This document shows, in pieces, positions 34,511 through 46,201 of a DNA stretch of 64,000 nt. A program made the translations under genes and the position numbers. This stretch comes from Sphagnum compactum (taxonomy: Eukaryota > Bryophyta > Sphagnopsida > Sphagnales): assembly GCA_965153455.1 (NCBI GenBank), contig OZ234496.1:1-64000 (forward strand), in the 5' to 3' direction. How positions within the stretch are numbered: the stretch's first letter is position 1; the number at the start of each line of letters is the position of its first letter. The notes below the pieces were generated by a model. It made no database searches. It was not told the DNA's origin and saw only the letters and a list, made by a program, of their open reading frames with translations.

Positions 34511-34999
34511 GCTTTATGTTCTTTGCCGGCCCAAGCCCTTTGTTTCCATCATCTTAGTATGCTTAGTGAACCTCTTGCATTTGAAGATATGAAAATTTGT
34601 GGTCTTGGTTTGAAACTTTATTTTCAATGAGAGTTTTTTTCAATGAAAATTGTGTGATGGCCAGTTTGCTTCTCACTTATAAGACAATGGAGCTAGCAAC
34701 ATCACATCCTAAATCTAGACAGTAGTTTTAAGTCTGTTTTGGAATGTTGATTGTTGCCATTATTGGCATGTTTCAAATTGGCTTTGATAGCCACTGCCCT
34801 TCATTTCCAACACACAAATTATAGCCAATATCTTACATTTTGCAGCATATGAGCGCCACCTCCTTTAAATAATATTTAAAAAAGTATGGCCACTTGGACT
34901 GTGGAGTCAAGGCCTTCTGTAGCCATGTGGGCACTTTCTGAGAAACCAAAAAAAAAGGCTGGACCGACAGCAGACCCGACCTGTAAAGCCATAGGCAAG

Positions 35000-35965
35000 C
35001 CCCAAAGTCAAGCTCAATGGCAGAGAGCCAGCAGGAGTTTCACCTACACACCACTGGGTTTAAAATAACTCAGGTAATCCTCGTAGCATTATTGAGCCAG
35101 GGTGAACCAGCACATAGACAGTACCTTCACCTTCGAAACCACTAACCGATTAACAACTTGTCACTGAAATAACCTGGGAGTTCAATTTGGAAAGTTGTTG
35201 GCAATCCCCCAAAGTCAGGCAAGGCGAATTGCCACAATGAGATCATGGTAAAAGCCCTAAAACCCATTTTAATTTCTTATGAATATTCTAAATATTTTTA
35301 TTTAGGGTTTAGGGTTTTCTAGGGTTTAGGTCTCCATGAACTTTATGAGGATCCGTGAGTCCAAATCAATAATATTTGGGCCCTAATATGGCTATTTAAA
35401 TGGGTTCTGGGGTTTTTACCTTGATCAAAATGTGAGGGCCATTCGCCCTGGCTCCCAATGTCAAGCTCACTGGTAGAAGGCCAGCAGGAGTTTCCCCAGT
35501 ACACCACTGGGTTTCAAATAACTCAGGTAATCCTCCTAGTATTATTGAGCTAGGAGGAACCAGCACATCGACAGTAGCTTCACCTTCAAACCAACGACAC
35601 ATTTATGACTTGTGGGTGAAATAATGTGGGGACCGAACCTGGAAAGTCCGGGTGCAGTCACCGAAGTCAAGCTCAATGGCAGAGGGCCAGCAGGAGCTTC
35701 CCCTGTACACCACTAGGTTGAAATAACTCAGCCAATCCCCCTGGCACTATTGAGCCAGGGGAAACTCAATAAATATGGGATTTTTGTTTTTGCACAAATG
35801 GAAAACAATCCATTGCAAAGCAGAAAAGGTACAAAAGATAGGCCATGATTTTTATTTTAGTTTTTGGAAGCCGTCGGCAAGCCCCCAAAGTCAAGCTGGA
35901 TGAGCAGAGGGCCAGCAGGAGTTTCACCTGCACACCACTGCGTTTGAAACCCAGGACCCATTTGG
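35000..35965 (+). repeat. Block I: tandem tRNA-like modules with a downstream hairpin
   Basis: Four modules start at about 35000, 35449, 35657 and 35882. Each contains AAGCTCAATGGCAGAGG (a near-perfect tRNA D-arm/box A), CCAGCAGG...CCTGC (an anticodon-like stem) and CTGGGTTTGAAACCC (a T-arm/box B-like segment), with decay in some copies. The second and third are about 208 bases apart, giving a tandem array. After the module comes a hairpin, for example 35531-35539 pairing with 35550-35558. The tRNA-like head suggests a tRNA-derived SINE or other pol III unit. It could instead be part of an unrecognised TRIM or LTR element. Confidence 0.6.
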
Positions 35966-36480
35966 AGGTTCCAGTTTCTCGGAATGGGCTATATCAGTCA
36001 GTATACATCAACCCGGCAGTGGTGATCAGTCTGTTTGTTTTTACTGCCGATTTATTGCCAAATCGCGAAGTGTGACAGTAACCCTTCGAAATTAAATAAG
36101 ACGAGATTGAAATGGCATCACCAGTGGATTACCTTTTTCATTAATCCTGCAGCCAGTACCTGATATTAGCTAATGCTATTAATATTGTTGCAGTCATTAA
36201 GTGTATCACATTTCTTGACCCATTTTTTCTGTGCTACCCATAAAGAGCACCTGACTTGCATTAATGATGGTCATCTGTGCGATATTCTACATTTTCAAAA
36301 AAAAAGCCCTGGTGAGGATAGGATGTTTTGACCGTTTACAAATTAGAAGTTGCATCTTGGAAACCAAAAGAATTTGGGCTGTTTATGAAGGTATCAACAA
36401 TAAGTAGGTACCCATTGGGTGTCACAAGAAAAAACTAAATGCAAGGCCAGTTTTCACACTCGGTAAAGCACGCGGGTGAG
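35340..36480. repeat. Segmental duplicate, copy 1 (partner at 41430-42490)
   Basis: From the GGGCCCTAATATGGCTATTTAAATG stretch (near 35379) to the TTTGGGCTGTTTATGAAGGT stretch (near 36375), the order of blocks matches 41450-42475 in direct orientation, with substitutions and small indels. It includes three tRNA-like modules and the GGGCTATATCAGTCAGT segment that follows the last module. The unrelated sequence outside suggests that a roughly 1.1-kb unit was copied. Confidence 0.8.
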
Positions 36481-39400
36481 GACCTATTGAAGTTTGGTAG
36501 TGCTCAACTGCCACCTTGCATGGGCTCTTATTTTGTTAATGCTCTTGACCATATGCTTTACCTTACACATAAAGCATTGGCAGAAAGTTTCTAAGCATAT
36601 TTAGAGAGCACATTATCAAGTGGAATTTTTTCCTCTCCAAAAGAGGTGGTTAGGTTTTTCTTTGAAACACACCACCCCAAGAGTGCTATGCTACTCATAA
36701 CTAACCCATAACATATGAAAGACCTTTTAAACGTAATGACAAGCTTGATTTTCCCCCTTGTATTTTCAGGATGTTCACTGCCCTGAATTTTGGGTTCTAC
36801 CTTTCGAAATGTGAAAGGCAGGGTACAGGAATGTCTATGAGGCTGGACTGGACCTTCCATATTTCAGAAGGCACTGTTTTCAAACTCATTCCTTTATCCT
36901 TTGCTTATCTACATTTTCTTTTTCTTTTTTTATTTTTAATCTTCATTTGTAAAAGGAAGCAGAAAGAAAAATCAGGCTGGTCTTATGTAGGTCTGAAAAT
37001 AGATCTTTCTAGATTGTCGACCCATTCCTATGGGCTACTGGCCTGGGGTCGACATCTCAAACGGGAAGGGATCTATTTTCAGATCCTTCTCCTATACAGA
37101 ACTGAAATGATAGCCAGTTCTAATTTCACCATTGATAGCATTAACTTTTTTGGGCTACTTTGGGCTTTCTGCAACCTAGTGAAAAGTGGACAAGTGCTCT
37201 TTTAGCATGCATGATTTGATGGCAAAATGGCCAATAAGCTGAACAATCACATCTGGGCTTGGGGGATACATAACTGACCCATAACATATGGAATCCTGTT
37301 GCACATAATTAAATGGTAGCCAATTTTAGTTTCACAGCTGAAACTTAGGTTCAACTTTTTTTGGGTCTACTTTCCCCACTTTTTGGAACCATGTAAAAAA
37401 TAGACAAGTGCTCTTTTGCACGCACAATTTGATTAGCAGAATGATTGATAATTTTGAAAATTCTGAAACTATTTTCATTTATGGCAACTCACAAAATAAT
37501 GGACCCCACACCTCCCCCTTGATGCTCCTCGTCTGTGCTGTCAATCACCCATTCAGAATGCAGAGGTATCACTTCTAAATTCATTTGCAATTTCTGCATT
37601 AATTAACGATATGTGCATTACCCAATGAAGATGATATTGTTCACAACCCAAATCCTGTTCATGAATTCCTGATTGACTATCAAATGTTTCAATTGTTTTG
37701 GCTGATGAGATGGGAAAATCTTTCCTTGATCAAGATTAAATTTGAGGTTCTGAGATGTGTTGGGATGTTTGCAGTACCTCCTAGAAAGACTAGCCATCAC
37801 CAAATATGAAACTAATGGTGCCTTGGTTGAAGTAACCATAGAAGTAGTGGTGCCATCAGATTTGTCGAGCAAGATCTATGTATTGTGCAAGGATCTGTGG
37901 CAAGATTGAATTTGAGTCAAATGACCTTCAAACTCCAGGTTGAAATCCATCTCAATACCCACTGATTTTTCTGTGCAATGGTCACTAATTTCTTTGATTA
38001 GATCTTATGAGTCCCAAGGCTGTTTTTGCTGTGAATCACTATGCAAGCCTTTTTTCTCTATCAGAAGATGAAGCTCATTCCCAGGACATCATGAATTTTT
38101 TTTGACTCCAGTCTATACACCAGTGATTTTTTTTCAATTCTTTCATTTCGCACCAAAAGTGATGATCAGCCACCAGAAGATTTGGCCAAATCTGGCTACA
38201 AGTAAAAAAGGCAAGTAGAAAAATCTAAAAATATTACTGGATGTTGGTGAACCACTTTAATCTATTAGCTAAATATGGAGATTTCAAAAGAGGCAGGCTA
38301 TAAATATTCTCAGATTCTCCAAAAATCTTAACGAACCCCAAAAAGTTTTACAAAAAATATGGCAATTTTTTTGGGGATTTTTCAAAAAATTGCACTGACC
38401 ATGTTGCTGGGCACTTTTTTTTTATAGCTAAGTGGCGAATTTTCGCCACAAAAAAAAACGCTGGTCTATAGACTCAGTAAAGCCCTCACCCACAGTCTTC
38501 GCAAGAATCAGCCTTGCACTCAGCTCCACCTCATGTGAGTCCTTATTCTCGTAAAGCTCAGAGCCTTGAAGTTTACTTTACACATAAAGATCTTGTCATT
38601 TATTGTTCACCCACTCCCTCACTGCACCCCAGTGGGTCCTGTGTGGGACAAAACTGCCACAAATGCTGCAATGGGATCTAACGCAATTTTTTTATCTTTA
38701 TGGCAATAGACTTAGTTTCAACTCGTTGTACAACTCTGCAGTGACAAGTTGTTTCACCCATGTCTCACGAAGATGCAGCAGCGCATCAACCCATGTTGGT
38801 TTGTTTTAGCTTTTGCAGATATTTGATTCAGTTCTTTGTTTTTCATGTTTTGTTGCACCATTGAAGAACCTAAAACCTATGTAAACACAAGTTTGTAACA
38901 TTCAGAAGATGAATACATATTATAAATTGACCAATCCATCAAACCTATGGGTGTCGGATTACATTTGTAACAGTTGTGGTTCAAACTATAGATTATTTAA
39001 AGTTAAAACTTGAATTACAATTTGTGAACTACAATTTGTTGAAGAAGAAAACTTTGTAACATGCATAGGGCTCCTCTACTAATGTTTACACACTACAAAA
39101 CATTTTTTCACTGAAACATTTTGTGACATCAACAAACGCCCTAACAAAATGTTGTCAAGACATTTCTTCGACAAAACATTTTGTGCCATCAACAAACACA
39201 CCCTAACAAAATGTTGTTGGCTATACATGGCCACTTCCACAAATATTTGAAGCCATCGATTTGTAAAAAGCTGACCAGAGCAACGTCTTTAACTTGCAGA
39301 TTTTCCTGTGCTCCCATTTCATTGCCTCCACTGCCCTCATTGCCAAAGTTGTTAGAATAATTTGACAAGGGCAAATTAAACTTTCCATTGACAACAAAAC

Positions 39401-41429
39401 ATTATTGAGTGTAATTACAAAATACTTTGAAGCTGTACAATGATGGAGATCAGTGAGAAGGTACTACACTTGCTTTAAGGTTTAAGGTTTTTGATTCTGG
39501 AAACATTACGTGGTTTTGTCTCACACAAAATGGCTATAGTTTTTGAAATTGGTTAGGGTTATAGGTTAGCAAAGTGATTCATAACTTTACATGGGCCATG
39601 CCAGTACATGGCATGTGATGATCCCATGGATGTAATGGGATGGGTGGGACATTATGTGGGGTGGGGGTGTAACATGCCTACATGGCAATTATGCCAACAG
39701 GATGATGGGTTATGGGCAGGTGTAGGGTTGCTGATGTCATGGATAGGGTGGTAGTACTTTTGTATCAAACCATTCATTTCCTTTGGCATGTTTAATGTTT
39801 GCCATGAACAAGCGGTTACATGGGTATGTAGCCTAGGAGGGGGTCTAGAACTATGAGGATTATTATTATTAATCCCTTCTAGCACATAAATAGATTATCA
39901 AACATATTTCAAAACAACATTTGCAATATTTGTCATTCACATGATTTCCAACATTAAATTTTACACTCTTTTGAAATAGGATCACTCACACACCTAAAGT
40001 TAAATCTTAATCTGAAAATTATACCCCAAGGGAGTTCATCACATGCGCCTAGAGATTCTGTTTCACGCGGATTACTCATTGAAAGACCATAAAGTTTCCA
40101 CAATGACATTCACAATAATTTTCACATTTTATTTCTTCAAAGTTTCCTATTCACATATGATATTTTTATAAGTCTTGATCCAACTAACAATATGAAATTA
40201 ATGAATGCAAATTATGAGTCAAAAGTTTCAATATCTACCCCTTATATATTTGAAGGAAAAAAATGGATGGATAGTCAACCACATTCATGTGCATCTATTC
40301 CTCATATATCAAATCAATCATCAAGTGCCATTCACAACTTTTCATCCTTCTATGGATAGGTTTTACATTATTTGGAGTCTAAGATTTGGTCAAGTTTACA
40401 TAGTTGACCTCCCATTATTACTAACCTAAAATAGTTATGTAAATTATTCATAATCAACCTTTATGCCCTTAGTCAAAAGATTATCAGCTGTTGTAAGGCC
40501 CATGAAACTCATTATTTTATTCCCCATTTTTATCCATACTATTATCCCAAACCATAATACTATTATTTGCAATTATAACTCCTAGTAATTTTTGTTGTTA
40601 CACGTACACTAGTGAAATGAAGATACTAGAATAAATGTTGTTTCACCCTAGCCTAAATTATCCTAATTCATCAAGGCATACATTGATGTCAAAGCCCCTT
40701 AACACAGGTTTACAAGTATGTGGGGTCAACAACATGAGGTTCATTTTGAAGACACTTTCCAAAGTCCAGAAGTTGGCCTACTCAATGTTTTTATTTCCTA
40801 GCATTTTTTGTCAATTCTTTTCAAGATTTCTAAAACCTTGCAGAGAACAGAATTGGAACACAAGAATTTTGAAATTTTGAAATTAAATAAAAGGAACAAG
40901 AGGGGTTTTAGAAATTAAAGAACCCAAGGTTTTGTAATTCTGAAAATTTTCAAAAAATCAGAACCAGAAAATCTTTTATTTCTAAAATTTAAAAACCTGG
41001 AATTGTAGAGCAGGTGATCAAAATCATTTGAAAATTAAATCCAAGATGTGTATAATGCTGGTTTGAACTTCAAACCTTATTTTGTTGTTGGACCTGCTTA
41101 AACTAGGTAGGTTGGCAACTTCCTAGAATAACCAGTTACCCAATGCTTCAAGTTCACTTTTAAAGGTGCAATCACACTTTTTTTTAGGGTTTATGGTGTT
41201 AAGTAACTTAACATCTAGGTAATATCATAAAACAAAAAGTCAACTATGTTAGAGTAGCATTAACTTGAATTGTTTCTTAATTTTTTTGCTTTCCATTCAC
41301 AACTATATTACTGTTAATTTAAAATATAATTTCTAAAAAAAACTTACCTTTTTCATGATGGATTCACACCATCAAGATCAATGTTATTGAATGTGTAAGA
41401 AAAACAGGGAGGGGAAAGACAGAGAAACT
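36481..41429. other. Gene-poor spacer
   Basis: No convincing gene. An open frame of 144 codons at 36771-37205 has a hydrophobic run but no recognisable domain or codon signature. A direct duplication of about 70 bases (AAACATTTTGTGNCATCAAC blocks) lies at 39108-39215. An A-rich hairpin-like GGCGAATTTTCGCC lies near 38434. The rest is AT-rich single-copy-looking sequence. Confidence 0.5.
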
Positions 41430-42490
41430 TAGAAAATCCATAATATTTGGGGCCTAATAAGGCTATTTAAATGGGTTTTGAGGTTTTTACCTTGATCCAA
41501 ATGTGAGGGTCAATTCGCCCTGGCCCCCAATGTCAAGCTCCATGGTAGAAGGCCAGCAGCAGTTTCCCCTGCACACCATTGGGTTTGAAATAACTCAGGT
41601 CATCGTCCTAGTATTATTGAGCTAGGGGGAACCAGCACATAGACAGTAGTTTCACCTTCAAACGAAGGACACATTTATGACTTACAAGTGGCTGAAATAA
41701 TGTGGGGGCCGAACCTGGAAAGTCCAGGGGCAGCCACCAAAGTCAAGCTCAATCAAGCTCCTGGCAGAGGGCCAGCAGCAGTTTCCCTTGCACACCACTA
41801 GGTTTGAAATAACTTACCGATTCCTCCTAGCATTATCAGGCCAGGTGAAACCCGATGAACACGGGATTTCTGTTTTTTGCACAAATGGAAAACAATCCAT
41901 TGCAAAGCAGAAAAGGTACAAAAGATAGGCCATGATTTTTATTTAATTTTGTGGAAAGCCTTTGGCAAGGCCCCAAAGTCAAGCTCAATGGCAGAGGGCC
42001 AGCAGGAGTTTCACCTGCACACCACTGGGTTTGAAACCCAGGACCTTTTTGGAGGTTTCGGTTTCCCAGAATGGGCTATATCAGTCAGTCTACATCAGCC
42101 CAGCAATGATGATCAGTCTTTTTCTTGTTGCCGAGTTTTTGCCAAATTGCGAAGTGTGACAGTGACCCTTCAAAATTAACTAAGAAGAAATTGAAAGAGC
42201 ATCACCATCGGAGCACCTTTTTCACTGATCTTGTCGCTAATATCTTATATTAGTTAATGCTATAAATATTCTTGCAGCCATTAAGTGTACCACATTTTTT
42301 GTCTCAATCTTTCTCTTATAGCCATAAAAGCACCAGTTTTGCATTAATGATTGCCATCTGTGCGATATTCTACATTTTCTAAGAAAATCGCTGGTGAGGA
42401 TAGGAAGTTTTGGACGTTTACAAATTAGAAGTAAGTTGCATCTTGGAACAAAAAAAATTTGGGCTGTTTATGAAGGTGTCAGTATAGACG
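41430..42490. repeat. Segmental duplicate, copy 2, with tRNA-like modules (block II)
   Basis: This is the partner of 35340-36480. Modules start at about 41518, 41735 and 41974. The last is the best preserved: D-arm-like 41982-41997, stem GCAGG/CCTGC at 42002-42006 and 42014-42018 around a 7-base loop, and T-arm CTGGG/CCCAG at 42025-42029 and 42037-42041 around TTTGAAA. The first module is followed by a hairpin (TCCTAG from 41606 pairing to 41628). No intact tRNA gene is claimed: position 33 is not U and the acceptor stem is imperfect. Confidence 0.65.
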
Positions 42491-43636
42491 CCGGTTCACC
42501 CATCATCATCCATGGCAAGTTGCTACATCTGAAGCAACCCCAAGATACTTGGCAGTGTGCAAAATGTCTACCACAGTACCTTCATCATTTTGGCATTAGT
42601 TTTAAAAAATTCGATAAATGCCCAATTTTTTCAACATTAGCTGCCCAAAGTGCTGAATTTTTTAAAAGAAAATTGCAAGTGCCAAAAGTTGAAGGGATTA
42701 GGTTTTCTTATATTAGATATGTGCTCTCTGTCTTTGTCCTGCTTCTTCTAAGCTTCTTATAAAAACATGCATGATCCTCAGTCATCTTGTCTTTTTCTCC
42801 ACCCAGATACTACTACACAAATTTCATTTAGATTTTGAACCTCTTTGCTTGCAACGTTTTCCTCTTAATCAACTTTGCAATGGGTCTCTTTGTGAACATT
42901 TTTGTCCATGGTAGACCAGTAGCTAACTGATGAGCACGAAGCTCCTGCTTCTGGAACTACAAATGCAGTTTTGCTTGGTGACTAGTACCTAATGGATATT
43001 CATGAAACTCATGTAGCTGACCTTTGACAATCTTCCCATTTTGTTTTGCACTTGGTGAGCCTGACGCCATTGATCCTGCATTCTACATTGAGAATTTAAT
43101 AGAGATGGAAATGGAGGAAGGGAAGGGAGGAGGAAGAAAGGGAAGAAGAAGAGTAGTAGCTAGGAGCAAACCAAAGTCACACTAAAACGTTGGCGATGAA
43201 TTGGGAGTAGGTAGCAACAACAACAATTGGGGTCCCTAGGCCATACCTGTACACTACATATAATCATGACTTTCATGACTAGGACACTAAACGACTATGT
43301 CCACTATAATCATTTTTACTATGGACATGGGCAAGGTTATCATGAATACGACTCTATGAACATGAATAGTAAGAATAACCATTTTGAGTCATTTGCATGA
43401 CTCCAAAACTAAGATTATGATTTCATAACTACCTAAGAATATGACTACAACACAAGGTGGTCCCCCAATAATATAAAATTAATTCAAACAACATATCTAG
43501 TATAAAATATTTGGGTATCGATTAATTACACCAAGAAAGTTTAACTAGTACATAATCTTAAGGTTTAGGGTTCCAATACTTAAATTGAAAAAACCAATGA
43601 CAAAATGGGAGATTAAATATTATAATTTGAAAGGGG
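42491..43636. other. Spacer with a GA-rich tract
   Basis: No gene recognised. A purine-only or nearly purine-only tract of about 50 bases (43101-43153) stands out. An open frame reaching 42762 begins inside the duplicated repeat and shows no known domain. Confidence 0.5.
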
Positions 43637-44635
43637 GTTCATGTTTGGGATGTGAAAAGACCAAAGGGGCAATGGAGGTTCATAATGCAAGGCTTGCTTA
43701 TGTGGGCAATCCATGATTTGCTTGGATATGGACTACTTTCAAACCAAGTAACTCAGGGTTACAAAGGATGTCCAATGTGTAGGCCAAACACAACTAGTTG
43801 TCATTCAAAAAGGCTTGGAAAATCTACCTATGTCCATCACCATAGGTGGTTGCGACGAAACCACTCATATCAAACCAATGTTCGTGATTTCAATGGGAAG
43901 TCTGGAAGAAGTCCGCCCCCACCTATCATGTTAGCTTTTGATGTTCTTTTGCAAGCCAATTTGTTTGAAACTTGGAAACTAAAAGGTGGGAAGGAGGAGG
44001 ACAATCCTTTTCAACAAAATGAAGTGCAAAAATTGTTTACATGATTTACCACTTTGGCATGTTAGTTTTGTTAATCTCATTGGTCTAATTTGAATTTTTA
44101 TTACATGGATGATGTCAGACCTACAAAATTTTGATTGGTCATTTTCAATATGTTTTACTCTATTGATTACAATGTCCTTTTCTCACTTGGTAATAAAGAT
44201 GTCCATTATTTGAAGGGAAGATAATTGCCCCTAAAAAAGAAAATCATGACTATCATTTGATGAATTCCACAGATCTAATTGACCTAAAGGATTTGACGTA
44301 CCATTGTTGGTTTGATTTATGCCAAATAATAACATTCAAAATTTCATCAATTTTAGGGCTGCCACTCTTGGGATGATATGATCTTTTGCCATGGCTAGTT
44401 AAAATATCTTGGGCCACTATTAATGTAGTCAATTTGAATTGTTACAGCTTGTTGCCTTAAATCTAGGATATGGGTAGTCAACATATGTACTAGTTACACA
44501 TTGTGTGCTTCTTAGGACCTTCAAATACAACACACATTCGATGTGATGCATTGTGAAAAAAATTTAACAGTGAATATATTACAAACCATCCTTAGGGAAA
44601 AAAACAATAGAAATGTCAAAGCTGATTTGCAACAG
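43637..44635 (+). pseudogene. CACTA (En/Spm) TNP2-like transposase remnant
   Basis: Segment 1 (43637-44042, then one frame over to about 44075) carries motifs typical of TNP2/transposase_21 proteins: LLMWAIHDLLGYGLLS, a CPMC zinc-like pair, a GKSTY...HHHRWLRRNHS block and DLPLWH. Segment 2 (44537-44635) carries FDVMHCEKNL and ILREKN, which in intact proteins follow within a few residues of the LPYW motif. Here about 460 bases of unrelated sequence, an intron or insertion, lie between. The C-terminal half is absent, and the frame is cut at 44635 where a foldback arm starts. No CACTA termini were seen nearby. The assignment comes from recognised motifs only. Confidence 0.8.
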
Positions 44636-45169
44636 AATCCTTGCATATTCTTGGCTACCTACTGGAACTTATCATTAAAATCTGGCAAATTCAGGCCAAT
44701 TTTCAATGTAAAATTTAGGATTTTACAAAAACAGAATTACTATAAGAAATAAATGCTATTAACATTATTGACCACTTCAGATTTGTAGTACAGGTATGTA
44801 AATGTCAGAGAAAGACAAAATAACACTGACAAGTGTACCAATTTGTTCCACCTTGACGTTTAGTGGATAAGGTAACAAGTGGGTCGCGACTCGGTAGCAC
44901 TGATTTTTTAGCAGAGTTTAGGCTATTTTGTTAAAAATATGAAGGGTTTTTTACTTTTATAGTTTGAATAATGTCAAATTTGGGTAAATATATTTATGGA
45001 TGATTCAGTGTTTTTGATGAGGCGAAATTTCGCACAATTTCAACAAGTTGTACAAAGGATTTTTCATTGAAAAATTGGCCTGAATTGGCCAGATTTTGAA
45101 GAAGAAAATTCAAATTGCCAGATTTTAATGATAAGTTCCAGTAGGTAGCCAAGAAAATACAAGGATTCT
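44635..45169. repeat. Foldback element with long inverted arms
   Basis: The left arm (44635-44710) is the reverse complement of the right arm (about 45064-45169): GGCTACCTACTGGAACTTAT on the left against its complement near 45130-45150 on the right, and the match continues through AGATTTTAATGATAAG and GGCCTGAATT. The right arm carries an extra 30 or so bases made by a partial duplication of CCAGATTTT. The spacer is about 350 bases. A MITE-like or foldback transposon, or a small-RNA hairpin precursor, would fit. Confidence 0.7.
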
Positions 45170-45718
45170 GGTTTTTTCCCTACGTTCATATCTAGCATGT
45201 GGCCAAATCTGGCCTAATCATCTTATGGATTATTGTCACTTCAGCTAGATCACAAAATTGGGGAAAAACAAACCCTGGGATGATTGTCGGTTGAGCAACA
45301 GAACAAATTGGAAAAAATAGAAACACTTGTTGGGACTTAGGACTCAGTAATAATGTACAATAGAACGTAAAATATTTTTATCAAAACATCATAAAAATAA
45401 GAATACAAATTAATATTGACCATATTGGATTTGGAGTGGATTCAAACAGACAAGTGGGTCAGAAAAAATATAATCTAAAATTTACACTGTAGATTAGTAT
45501 TGTGCAATACAAGCTGGGCAGGCATTCAGGCAGGCAGGTAAGCGACGTTACAGATTTTTAAACGCAGGGATTGTGTCACGATATTCTTTAACCGACTCCC
45601 TTGTGTTGTGCAGAATCTGCCTGAAATTTGCCCAGGGCCTTTCTAGGGAATAGAAAAGACTGGTAAAAGATCAGTTCCGCAACCTCACGAGGAGGAGCGC
45701 ACCAAGGAAGGACCAGCG
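45170..45718. other. Spacer, becoming GC-richer near 45600
   Basis: Nothing is recognised up to about 45590. From there to about 45830 the sequence is clearly richer in G and C than its surroundings. Confidence 0.5.
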
Positions 45719-45895
45719 ATGTCTTCGGAAGCCGGAAGCGGTCGTGGTGGTGGTTCCAGTACACCCTCGCTCGGTATCAAACTGCCGTATCTAATACGCG
45801 GCTGGATTGCAACGCAATTCTTTACTTTGATATGTAAACGCTCTACTCGAGTCCTTCTTATGTTTTATATCATTAATTATATCGTCCGTATATAA
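45719..45895 (+). CDS. Small ORF or possible first exon in a GC-rich island
   Basis: An ATG with a purine at -3 opens a 58-codon frame starting MSSEAGSGRGGGSS and ending in TAA. A GT donor-like site (GATATGTAAACG) occurs near 45833. The product is not recognised. The island's composition differs from the AT-rich surroundings, as is common for 5' exons of plant genes. It could be the first exon of a lost gene, an alternative upstream exon, or chance. No continuation exon was identified. Confidence 0.25.
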   Translation: MSSEAGSGRGGGSSTPSLGIKLPYLIRGWIATQFFTLICKRSTRVLLMFYIINYIVRI

Positions 45896-46064
45896 GATGC
45901 TCATGTCAGCAAACAATCGGGAAGGGGGGCCCGCCTAGGGAATTAGAGACAAAGAAGAATTGGAAATATCTATCTATCACATAAGGGTGAACTTGAGCCG
46001 CTTGAATTTTTTGTGCAGTGTACAACGCCTCTTGAGACGGTAGTTTGAAGGACCTGATCATGAT

Positions 46065-46201
46065 GTTATAATCGAGCTCATGTTGGGTAGCCGATTGTTA
46101 TATTACTGATTTTGTCTTGAGCACTGGCTGACTGACTTCTATTAGATATCCAACACTTTGGAATTTTGGAAAAGAAACAAAGGGGAATTCAATCGACCAC
46201 C
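46065..46201 (+). promoter_or_regulatory. Conserved 5' flank of LRR-RLK copy 3
   Basis: This is the counterpart of 17500-17641 with the same ordered blocks. No clear TATA box was identified. It probably contains the 5' UTR and proximal promoter. Confidence 0.4.

Noticed and set aside
35302-35330. Interstitial telomere site (TTTAGGG-like repeats)
   Set aside because: Only two or three imperfect units within AT-rich sequence; too short to interpret.
36771-37205. 144-codon open frame with a hydrophobic stretch
   Set aside because: No recognisable motif, AT-rich low-complexity hydrophobic run, no paralog in the window.
37618-37872. Minus-strand 84-codon frame considered as a copia-type remnant
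   Set aside because: No recognisable reverse transcriptase or integrase motif.
41974-42048. A functional tRNA gene
   Set aside because: D-, anticodon- and T-arm-like stems are present, but U33 is missing, the acceptor stem is imperfect and the unit is tandemly repeated with decay. Better described as a tRNA-derived repeat.
42394-42762. 122-codon open frame
   Set aside because: It begins inside a duplicated repeat; the partner copy near 36330 does not keep the frame, and no domain is recognised.
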